Origin: Macrostomum hystrix
Lineage: Eukaryota; Platyhelminthes; Macrostomidae
Reading direction: 5' to 3'
Assembly: GCA_950097015.1 (NCBI GenBank)
Contig: CATNEN010000005.1
Span: 248,001 to 312,000 of the forward strand
DNA: 64,000 bases
The translations under genes and the position numbers were made by a program. This document shows, piece by piece, positions 11,424 through 20,226 of the stretch (its first letter is position 1; each line of letters begins with the position of its first letter). The notes under the pieces were generated by a model. That model saw only the letters and a list, made by a program, of their open reading frames with translations. It did not search any database and was not told where the DNA came from.

Positions 11424-13322
11424 CCTCACCCCCTTCCCAGTCGATCTGGCACTCTTCGTTACAATTCAAATTGATTGATAATGAGATTGGTTTTTGTAGC
11501 TTATTTAACTGGCGTGTCATTATCTTCCTTATCCGTCGCCTTGCTTTATTTAAGTCTGTCCTAAATTTGTCTTAATTTTAATTTTCGCGCGCCTATCATT
11601 GTCCGTCTGTCTCTGTGTGCGTTTTTGCTATAATTATTTGCTTTTTTAAGTATGAGTACTTTTAAGTACTGTTTCTTACGAGTCTAATTTAAATGGCGAA
11701 TATTTCATTTTAAGCAAAATCCTATTTTAAACTAATTCTTTTACAAATCAGGCGGGGCTTCTCGTACGAAAAGTGATCACAATTTATGCCGCAGATGGCC
11801 TGCTTGAAATAGTCTGGTCTTATATTATTATATACAACTATTATAGCTTGAACTATATAAGTTGTCCCAATTTAATGACAGTTATATTTATTGAAGTCAC
11901 ATGTGCAGTGCTTTGTTTGTTTGTTTGTTTGTTTGTTTGGTTTCTATAAATTGTTGGTGTCGGATTATTTTTTTTTTTTGAAATTTCGCATTGTATCATG
12001 ATACACGTGTGTTCGTTTATGTGTTCTATTATATATATATATATATATAAATGTATATCTACATGTTGAACATTATTTTGTGCATCTAAACTGAAATGAC
12101 CCTTTTAAAATTATTTGTTTAAAATTGTCCTATTTTTTTCAAATCAGATCCAAGCCTCAACTGAATAATGATGACACGGTAATCCAATAATAAGCTAGAT
12201 TTCGTTCGTTTAACAAGCTTTTCTTTCTTTTTTGCAAAACAACTTTGTTATTACATTTTTGCTTTCGTCAGTGCGGTTACAAACTAATTAGTTGCTATTT
12301 TTTTCATCTGCTATTCACACACACACAAGAGTCTGGTGTTCGGACGGGTTAATTGACGTCATTCGTGTGTGTTTTTTGTCCATCAATAAAATGCCGCCAC
12401 TAAATTCACTGATGAAGTTAAGGACAATGCTTCTCCTAATCATTATTGTGTTGAAGGCCAGTAGCGAGGTTATTGTTTAAAGTACATAAATGGCCATATA
12501 TTATTATTTAAATATTATTTTCCTTCAGTTATTTTATTCTGCTTTTGTGTTCGAAAAGCCGATTTTGACCGAAGCTTTGATTGTTGGAAACTAAAAAAAA
12601 GAAAGTATAATCCCACTTAGTGACGCTCGACGCTTGCTTCGTTTTTTCCTCTCTCTCCCGTTTGTTGATTGATTGATTGATTAATCGATTTGATTTGATT
12701 TGATTTGATTGATCGAAATCTTTCTCCTCCTTATGTCTGCGTCTTGGCAGTTTCAGTTAGTGGTCAATTAGAAGCTACATAGGGCCGTACAAGAAACGCT
12801 GCTTAAGTTTTGTGATCTCTATTTAGCAGCTGGTGCCTTTAAAATCTAAAATCCGTTCTGTTTTTGCTGCTCTATACAACACGTTTTCAAGTCTTGCTCA
12901 TTTTGTTTATGACGAGTGAGGGTCGGGGCAGGTCGGGAGTTCGAATCTCTGTTCAATGGGAGCGATTTTTCCTGTCCATGCAGACTGCATAAACAGATTG
13001 TACACTTTATTACATTACTTTGGATTATCCGTCTAATTATGCTTAAGCAGGAGTGACGTAATTAAAAAATAGTCTATGACAATAACTGCCCCATTTTTGC
13101 ATCTCTAAAATCAGGTTTTATCTGAGCACTGAAGTCGAACTACCTATACCAATAGCTCTCTGATTTGTCAAATACTTTGAGCTTTGGAATATGTAGACGA
13201 TGGATATGCCTTTCTCAGCCGAGTCGAGAACAATGTCCACATTCACTGCAGTACTGCCATAGATCTACACTCGACCATAGACAATAAAAGGCAATCAAGT
13301 TGATAAAAAGTGGAGAATTCAA
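11424..13322. other. eIF4G 3' flank and intergenic DNA with simple repeats
   Basis: AT-rich. It holds a (GTTT)n run near 11915-11940, an (AT)n run at 12030-12048 and GATT/GATTT runs at 12665-12715. A box-B-like GGGAGTTCGAATCTC at 12935 may be a SINE scrap. A polyadenylation signal candidate AATAAA is at 12385. No gene is supported. Confidence 0.55.
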
Positions 13323-13887
13323 TTAACAGTAGAACTACAAATGGGATATCCCCCCTAAACAATTTGGTAGAGCGGAACAACGCAAGCACACGAAACTCCA
13401 GAAAGCCGGGTCAACTTATTTTTGCGCATCAATAATCAAGTCGCTAGCTCTTCAGACCGCCGAGAAATTCAATAGTTCTGGCCAATGCTTAGATTTTTCC
13501 TATAAGCGCTAGGGTATTTCATGCACCCCTTTACACAAATTAGCACTGCGCCTCAGTGCGGCCTTAACAAGCCTTTAAACTTTATCAGCATGTCAGCCAA
13601 ATGTACCTGCATCATCTCCGTCTTCGGTGGTCACCTGCCTTTATCTAGACGGAGTTTCTGGACCTTCAAGTGGTACAACAGTCACTAGGGACACCCTGAC
13701 GCCAATTTCTCCAATTTCACTGATCGAGCCTAAATATTAGGCGTAGCTCAACCACAGTACACCATCGCCTAGTCTGTCAACCAATCAGTCACGACTCCAC
13801 CGCTGTTGGCATTCAGGCGCTGCCAAAAAGATTTCAGGGCGGATTTACCAAACAGGCGGCAAAATGACTAGGTAGTCCTACTGTTAA
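13323..13887 (+). mobile_element. MITE family 3, copy 2 (complete)
   Basis: About 565 bp with terminal repeats TTAACAGTAGAACTAC and, inverted, TTAACAGTAGGACTAC; the TA in TTAA fits a TA target duplication. The body has CGGAACAACGCAAGCACACG, CTCTTCAGACCGCCGAG and CTGCGCCTCAGTGCGGCC, shared with the copies at 3.6-4.1 and 49.0-49.5 kb. No ORF of note. Confidence 0.85.
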
Positions 13888-13907
13888 AATCAACCAAGCG
13901 TCAACAA

Positions 13908-13984
13908 AATGGTAAGTGGCAGAGGGTTAATGCGTTTGCCTCTCGCACCAAGGTCCCCGAGCTCGATTCCGCGGCGAGGCCGAT
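13908..13984 (+). repeat. SINE family B head
   Basis: GCGTTTGCCTCTCGCACCAA and GAGCTCGATTCCGCGGCGAG match the tRNA-like head of the fuller copy at 59.0 kb. It is followed by a TATAA-type microsatellite (14000-14030). Confidence 0.7.
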
Positions 13985-14507
13985 AATCAACAATACAAAT
14001 ATATAATATAATATAATATAATATAAAATATTCGGTATGGTTACTGATGAAGCTTTGAGCAGTTCGTAGAATGTTTTTGCCACAAGATACGAAGACATCC
14101 CGCGAGAATCTGCGGGTCAGCTGATTTAGTTGAATATCTAGACAATGATTCTGGATATTTCTTCATCGGATAAAGCATTTTGGAAGATACAGAAAAAAGC
14201 TGTGCACATTTAAACTAACACCATGACCATTCTACCTACAGTAAAAGCTTATTTTGAACTAAGTGACGCCTGGGTCCCATGGGTGTCATTTTTATTGTGC
14301 CATTTTCAGACCAGCTTCATTTTCAAACAGTTATAAACTCTGATACATATTTGATACATACTGTTTTGATACATTTGATACATTGTATAAAAAGTTGTAC
14401 AAGTGCAGTGATTGCGGAGTTAATTTGATGCTAATCTGTATTCCTGCCTTATAGAGTATTTAGCTTGCACAGCTACAGCGGTTTTTCATATATAAGATAG
14501 ATTTTCG

Positions 14508-15866
14508 ATGCGCAATATACGCTCGTTGTTTAAGTTTTACAGTTGTATAGAATCTGCAGGTATGGCTGTTACCGAGGAAGGTACAGGCTTGGCTAGCATT
14601 TTTCAGGTTATCCTACTGTTCGTCATGGAGCTATGCAGCCAGGCGTTGGCGGGGTACATGTCAGTGCAGGATCCGCACAATTTCGAGATGAGGAACGGCA
14701 TGTGCCTGTTGAAAGGCGGTCAATCGGCCGAAAACAAAGCTCACGCCACAGAGTACTTTACCTATCTGCTGCCAGTGCTCGGTGGTTTGATGGCAACGAT
14801 CTTTATGAGCTACATCTCCGTCATCCAACTTGGCGGCTTTATCTTCCTGTTTTCCGCTGTGGTCATGGCAGTGGCTGGAAGCATGAACCTGCTGTGCTAC
14901 AGCCCCCAACTCAGCCATTTTCTGTGGGCCTTGCCAACAATCAGCTCTGGCATTGTTAAGCCAGCCATCGTCTATGGTATCTGCAGGCGTCACTTAAACT
15001 GGCGCTCGCCAAACAGCCTTAGCATTCTGTTCGCAGTACTATTCATTTTCAGCTGCCTTGGAGAGCACATTGGTATCATGCCATGGTCGGAATTCTTGGG
15101 ATTAAGTCATCCTCTATTTGGAGTTGCGTTCAGTGTATTGTTCATTATTTTCTCCCTATTTATGCAGGAAGACTCGTTCGATATTAAATTCGAACTGCCG
15201 CGGCGGCAGAGAATATTGCGCTTAGCGAAGATTTTCTCCGGACTGACACCGTTTGCTGCTGTCTTGTCAAATTATCATTGGACGATATACGCCAAGGAGT
15301 GGCGACTTCTAGTAGGTTACCAGCAAAGCGATTGGAGCTTGTCGCTATCTCCCATTGTAGCCAGGCTAGCCGCATACTTGGCAACGGCCTTTATTACCAT
15401 TGTGCTCTCCTGCTACTTCAAACTGCCTATTGTTGCTAGAATTTACACAGCCATCACCATCGAAATGTTGGTTTCAATAGGCTTGTCAATTTCAACAGCT
15501 GCGGCTGTTTTTATCGAGCTCAACAAATCACTGGTGACTGTCTGGCTGCTAGCTTCGTTCTGCGATGGCGTGGCTTGTTGCCTGGCGACAGTGGCTGTCT
15601 ATGAACTGTTCGACAGATTATCAGATGAGTCAGGTAAGCCGCTAGCTGCCGGCATCATGCTCACCATGTTCGGTGTTGGCGGCTTTATCAGCTTTCTCCT
15701 GAGCCAGGCGTTTGAGGCCCAAACGGTGACCGATTGGTCGTCAATGCTATTTATCTATCACATAGTGTGCGTTATACTGCTAGCGATCAGCCTGCTCTAC
15801 CACAAACTCATCAGCATTCCTTTGGCAGAGGTGCTGCTGGTGACTGCCGATGAGATGGAATACTGA
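14508..15866 (+). CDS. POT/SLC15-like major-facilitator transporter, intronless (copy 1)
   Basis: 452 aa, mostly hydrophobic with about twelve likely membrane segments. TEYFTYLLPVLGGLMA followed by IQLGGFIFLFSAVV and SSGIVKPAIVYGI resembles the early part of proton-coupled oligopeptide transporters (Y..PLLGA..AD, then G.GGIKP), but the D, K and R landmarks are weak and the protein is short for SLC15. The first ATG is at 14508; an ATG at 14562 (MAVTEEG) after TCTGCAG is an alternative, possibly behind a small intron. TATATAAG at 14488 is a possible promoter element. A paralogue follows 930 bp downstream on the same strand. The substrate is unknown; the family call is an inference from a few motifs. 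Confidence 0.7.
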   Translation: MRNIRSLFKFYSCIESAGMAVTEEGTGLASIFQVILLFVMELCSQALAGYMSVQDPHNFEMRNGMCLLKGGQSAENKAHATEYFTYLLPVLGGLMATIFMSYISVIQLGGFIFLFSAVVMAVAGSMNLLCYSPQLSHFLWALPTISSGIVKPAIVYGICRRHLNWRSPNSLSILFAVLFIFSCLGEHIGIMPWSEFLGLSHPLFGVAFSVLFIIFSLFMQEDSFDIKFELPRRQRILRLAKIFSGLTPFAAVLSNYHWTIYAKEWRLLVGYQQSDWSLSLSPIVARLAAYLATAFITIVLSCYFKLPIVARIYTAITIEMLVSIGLSISTAAAVFIELNKSLVTVWLLASFCDGVACCLATVAVYELFDRLSDESGKPLAAGIMLTMFGVGGFISFLLSQAFEAQTVTDWSSMLFIYHIVCVILLAISLLYHKLISIPLAEVLLVTADEMEY

Positions 15867-16793
15867 ACTCACGGCTGTCTTTTAGTAGACATGCCAATTA
15901 TAATTGCGAGATTTGTTTATTTTTATTCTTGATATTTTTTTCCATTTCTTTGCTAAGTCTCAATGAAAGATACAATCCGAAAATTACATTAGTATAATAA
16001 CGAGTACAAAAATGCATTACTTAAAAAACTCGCCGAGGGAAGGCTTGGTGGCTTGTCGTGCAATTTACGACTCAATTTACGACTTAGGCCAGACTCAAAG
16101 GCACAGTGAGTCTACACTGCCTGACAATGAAAAAGTCAGAGCAGATGTACACAACTGTGTGAGTATGTGCTCAGGAGTCAGCGGAATGGACAGAAGACGT
16201 GCCTCCTCGCTGGCTGCGGGTCTACCGTCACTAAATGATGCATCCACAGTCCTCTTGAAAATGATTCTCATTAATTAATGACATTTTGTCTAATAGATGA
16301 GATTCGTTGTTTGATGTAATTGACTTGTTGACGATTTGAATCAAGTATCACACTTTCAGCACACTCATTTGACTACATTTTCTGTTTCAAAGAAAAATTT
16401 TGGCAAGTAGAGCTGCTTCTGTAGTGGCAGGGTTAGAACGTGCAGTTAAATGTTTCCTACAAGCAGTTTATATGGAAGACAGTGTGCGCAAAACTCCTAG
16501 CCAATGTGCAAAGCAAACGATGGTGCATTGTGCATCGAGCTAGGGCTATATGTTATAAAAGTTCTCAGCGAATCGGGTACTGTCCTACACTGTACAATAA
16601 ACGGTACAAAGGCGAACATGCACAGTGTGCAGCATTCACAGTTTTCTCAGACTGCAAGCTGCCGTGCAAATAATTTAATTCAACAGCGTTGGCTAAACGC
16701 TAAGTCGTTTAGTAGAGTTTTATAGTAGAGCTTGAGTTTAAAGTTCAGAAATTAGTCATCATTGATATTGTCTCTTATGCGAATCAATTCTCG
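15867..16793. other. spacer between the two transporter genes, with a SINE B body
   Basis: Positions 16024-16240 match the body of SINE family B (AGGCTTGGTGGCTTGTCGTG, TGCCTGACAATGAAAAAGTC, CCTCCTCGCTGGCTGC), without its tRNA-like head. The small ORFs at 16.4-16.7 kb have no recognisable features. Confidence 0.6.
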
Positions 16794-18188
16794 ATGGATT
16801 TCATAGCCCTGAGAGTAATTATCATCGCTTGCTTATTAAAGCTGTTGATGAAGACGATAGACTCCCTGTTGGCAGTTGAACAACCGTCACATTTTCACCT
16901 GGTGTTGAGAAACACCACCGAGCCGGGGCACCCGACAGGAACGTGCCAGTTTAGCTCGAAAATTCGTTCCTACAGCGGTATGTCAGCCGCCACCGAATGG
17001 ATTTACAGTGCGAGATACTTGCTACCAGTTATTGGAGGCATTATGTCTACAAGAGCCTGGCTAGGATACAAGCGCGTATTACAGATAGGCGGCTTCACAA
17101 TGCTACTTTCGACAGTCCTCCTCTCAGTGTCCATGTACCTAGGCCTCATGTGTCAAGCCTCGCCGATAATACCAATCATCTGGCTACTGTTGCCGGTGTT
17201 CTTCGGGCTCACGCAGCCGAATATTCTGTATTGCATGTTCAAGTGGTTCGTGAATCCGCACCTCGCCACCATCATGTCTGCGACGTACTATATTACAGCT
17301 ATCGGCGGAAAATTCATGGCGCAGCAGCTGCAGTTGCTGGCCAGAACCGATTTTCTGGGTCCCAATTCATCGCTGGTTAGCATCTGTGTCAGCGTTTTCT
17401 TTCTTCTGTTGTCATTTCTGTTGCCGAACAATCAGCTCGGCTGGGAGCCCTTCCACGTGCCGCATCGGCTCAGACTGAAGCGATATTTTAAAATCTTCAG
17501 CGGTGTGACATTGCTCTTCTTTACAGAGGCTGACACTAAAGCGTTTGTTTACAATGCGGAGCTAGCATTTCATCTAAATGGGACGGATTACGTAGAAAGA
17601 CATTTTGCCGTATCGCCAGAAATTGCGTCTACCTCGGTGATGTTGCTATTCTGCTTTGTTCATATAATTATTGCATCCAGACAACGACGACTACCCATTG
17701 GTCTGCGCATGCAGCTGTCAGTTCTGATTAAAACTGGAGTCACTGCTAGCCTGATGATCTTCAACATGATTGGGAGCTCCAGTTCTAACACTGTGGTCGC
17801 TGTGTATATGACAGTTTTTATCCTGGATGCCATCGCCAGGTCCACTCTGATGATTGCGGCCTACGACTTGCTCCAGCAGGTCTTGCCGGGAGCTAAGGGC
17901 GCCGAGTGTTTCGTCATTGGCGTCATGCTCACCGTCTGGGGCATCGCCAACGTCGCTAGCCAGGTAGCATTGAAAGCAATGTCCGGCTTGATATTCGACG
18001 GCGAAACAAACGCGCCAGTGCGTAGCTACATCTATCATGCGGTGATGCTGGCTGCTCTTCTAGCTTGCTTCGCATATCAAAAGTTTGTAGCTCTACCCAT
18101 GGCAATCCAGGTAACACCGATTGAACACCTCGAAGAAGAAGAACAAGGCCGAGAAATTGATGACGAGCTGCAGCCGCTGCGATCGTAA
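16794..18188 (+). CDS. POT/SLC15-like major-facilitator transporter, intronless (copy 2)
   Basis: 464 aa, a paralogue of the 14.5 kb gene. It shares ATEW/ATEY then YLLPV(I/L)GG, the IGGFTMLLSTV helix, LKRYFKIFSG (copy 1: LRLAKIFSG), and a late GVMLTVWGIANVASQ (copy 1: GIMLTMFGVGGFISF). An N-terminal hydrophobic helix (residues 4-20) precedes a loop with NTT and a Cys that may be extracellular. The C-terminus is acidic (EEEEQGREIDDE). Both copies lack introns although the neighbouring genes are split, which suggests descent from a retrocopy followed by tandem duplication. Function inferred from family resemblance only. Confidence 0.7.
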   Translation: MDFIALRVIIIACLLKLLMKTIDSLLAVEQPSHFHLVLRNTTEPGHPTGTCQFSSKIRSYSGMSAATEWIYSARYLLPVIGGIMSTRAWLGYKRVLQIGGFTMLLSTVLLSVSMYLGLMCQASPIIPIIWLLLPVFFGLTQPNILYCMFKWFVNPHLATIMSATYYITAIGGKFMAQQLQLLARTDFLGPNSSLVSICVSVFFLLLSFLLPNNQLGWEPFHVPHRLRLKRYFKIFSGVTLLFFTEADTKAFVYNAELAFHLNGTDYVERHFAVSPEIASTSVMLLFCFVHIIIASRQRRLPIGLRMQLSVLIKTGVTASLMIFNMIGSSSSNTVVAVYMTVFILDAIARSTLMIAAYDLLQQVLPGAKGAECFVIGVMLTVWGIANVASQVALKAMSGLIFDGETNAPVRSYIYHAVMLAALLACFAYQKFVALPMAIQVTPIEHLEEEEQGREIDDELQPLRS

Positions 18189-18382
18189 AGTTGAGCCGCT
18201 TTGGAAATTCAATTGTTGCCGATTGTGTCAGAACTTTTTTTGTCATTTCTTCCGCGCCAGAACTGAGCAACGCAGTCGTCAAGTGAAAAGTCAAGTCATC
18301 AAATTTTTTGTATAAATAAATTTTCCAAATGTCTGAAAAACATAACGCATTGGTTTTATTGTTAACTGTTATAATCATTGAG

Positions 18383-18808
18383 TTACCCTGTAAAAAATTC
18401 GGCTGCTTCTTCGGCGGGTTTTTTGTGCAAAATAGGAGTGGAATCTACCAAAATCCCCCCTATCTCGCAAGAGTTAAAGAAACCACCCAGGAAGCAGCCG
18501 ATGTAACCGTAAATTGTGCGGAAACCGCCGAAGAATCACCCGAACCAGTGGCCCATGGGACAACCAGAGATTTATTTACGGTCGATTCCTCGGCGGTTTC
18601 TGAGCATGGAATCTTCCGAACTGGAGGATTCTTTGGGTGATTCCATTTCGCCACCAAGAAGCACCGAGAAAACGCCCAGTTGGGTAGATTCTAAGCATGG
18701 AATCATCCGATTGGTATGTTTCCAGCGTTCGGCTGTTTCTTTTTCTGGAAACACCGCAGATTCCAACTGGAATCACCCAAAGAAACATCCAATTTTTTTT
18801 AGCGGGTA
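18383..18808 (-). mobile_element. MITE family 1, copy B (inverted)
   Basis: Reverse complement of copy A at 9.5 kb: begins TACCCTGTAAAAAATTCG and ends AATTTTTTTTAGCGGGTA, with TA on both sides. The ORFs on both strands here (up to 103 aa) are element sequence. On its right it abuts a family 2 element at TTGTCCTTGTCACC, so it seems to have jumped into that element. Confidence 0.8.
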
Positions 18809-19043
18809 GTTGTCCTTGTCACCAGGGTCTTCGACAAGAATCGCTGAATATCTCGACGATGCTGACGTCGGATGGCTTTGAAAGTTAATTAATCGAAAAG
18901 TGCAGACATTTTTTATTCAGACAGTGAAATTGCAGGTAAATCCGTCATCCGGTTTGGGAGCTATTGTGGTGTGGGCAGAGGGTACTTGAAATACCCCTTT
19001 AGTTTTTGACCAGGAAAAAATAGCGTGATCTTTCTACTGTTAA
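18809..19043 (-). mobile_element. MITE family 2, partial copy without minisatellite
   Basis: Inverted relative to 928-2464: GTTGTCCTTGTCACC, CGACAAGAATCGCTGAATAT, ATTGTGGTGTGGGC and GGGTACTTGAAATACCCC, ending in TTTCTACTGTTAA. Here the region beside the CAATAGCTCCCAAACCG stretch runs on uninterrupted, with no TACTTGTC array. Confidence 0.72.
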
Positions 19044-19302
19044 ACGTTTTTTTACTAAAACTTGGGCGATTCCAAAAGTACTTAAAGAAACATAAAAAAA
19101 CTGGTTTCTTCACAAGTAGAGTTGACGATTGAATAAAACAGCATTTTGAAAGTGGCATTGCCAGCAACCAGTATATAATTATAGCTTGCATTCTATACTG
19201 CACTGCAAATTTATGAGATCAGAGAAAATACGATTACAAGTAGAACATAAGCAAGCAAGTTATTATCTTCACTGCTCCACGAATGCTAGATAGATTATTA
19301 AG

Positions 19303-20226
19303 TTAAAAACCGCGCAAATTAAACCCTGGCGGCGGCGCCTGACCACCGGATTGCTGACCAGGTGGCGGCAATTTAGCAGTAACAGCCGCAGCAGCAGCAG
19401 CCGCCGCCGCCACCGCAGCCGAAGGAGCTGCGGCAGCTGGCAGGTCCTGACTACTGTTGAATATGTCGCCATCACCGCCGCGAATGAGTCTAGAATAGGC
19501 TTTGCCACCAGAGGGCGGCTTCGGACTGTGCCGCTGATGATGATGCCCGCCAGCGGCAGCGGAGGCCGCCCGTTGACCCTCGGATCTGGCTGGCCAGGTT
19601 GGGAACAGGGCCGGGTCGATGGGCGCCGGGCGTTCGCTGAAGTATTCGTGCTTCAGAGCCTGCTCAGCCGATAGTCGCTTAGCCGGATCGAAGGTCAGTA
19701 GGCCGTTAATTAGGCTGAAAGCGGCGTCCGACATGCGATCTGGCGGGAATCGATTTTTTAATCGATTAAATCGATATTCTTCGCCATCGAACATTGGCTG
19801 ATCGACTAGAAGCCGTTTGCCCATCGGTAATTGTAGAACACCGGGCCAGATTTTCTCGCTAGGTCGGCCCAGATCTCTAAACACTAATTTGAGTTGTTCT
19901 AATTCGCCTTTACCGCGAAATAGCGGCTCCTTCAATAGCAGCTCGCCAAAGATGCAGCCGACACTCCAGCAGTCGATCGGGGTGCTGTACAGCTTAGTTC
20001 CCATCAGCAGTTCCACGGAGCGATACCAAAGCGTCACCACAATGCTCGTGTACTTCCTCAACGGGCTGCCATATTCACGGGCTAAACCGAAGTCGCCAAC
20101 TTTGAGAATGCCCTTGTGACTGAGCAGCAGGTTTGAAGTCTTCAGATCTCGATGCAGAATCCAGTTGTCGTGCAGGTGGGCCACGGCGCGAAGCAGCTGC
20201 ACCATCAGACACTTCACTTCTTCAAT
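19303..20226 (-). CDS. CDK11: CDK11 last exon: kinase C-lobe and C-terminal tail
   Basis: 307 codons plus stop. It starts [20 protein letters not shown] after acceptor CGCGCAG. It contains the catalytic HRD, DFG, the activation loop with Thr (KYTSIVV), [13 protein letters not shown] and [15 protein letters not shown] as in CDK11, then His/Ala-rich tail sequence. Confidence 0.93.
   Translation of the reverse strand: MEEVKCLMVQLLRAVAHLHDNWILHRDLKTSNLLLSHKGILKVGDFGLAREYGSPLRKYTSIVVTLWYRSVELLMGTKLYSTPIDCWSVGCIFGELLLKEPLFRGKGELEQLKLVFRDLGRPSEKIWPGVLQLPMGKRLLVDQPMFDGEEYRFNRLKNRFPPDRMSDAAFSLINGLLTFDPAKRLSAEQALKHEYFSERPAPIDPALFPTWPARSEGQRAASAAAGGHHHQRHSPKPPSGGKAYSRLIRGGDGDIFNSSQDLPAAAAPSAAVAAAAAAAAAVTAKLPPPGQQSGGQAPPPGFNLRGF

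Noticed and set aside
14633-15384. Other-frame ORFs within the transporter genes
   Set aside because: They are shadows; the long hydrophobic frame explains the codon pattern.
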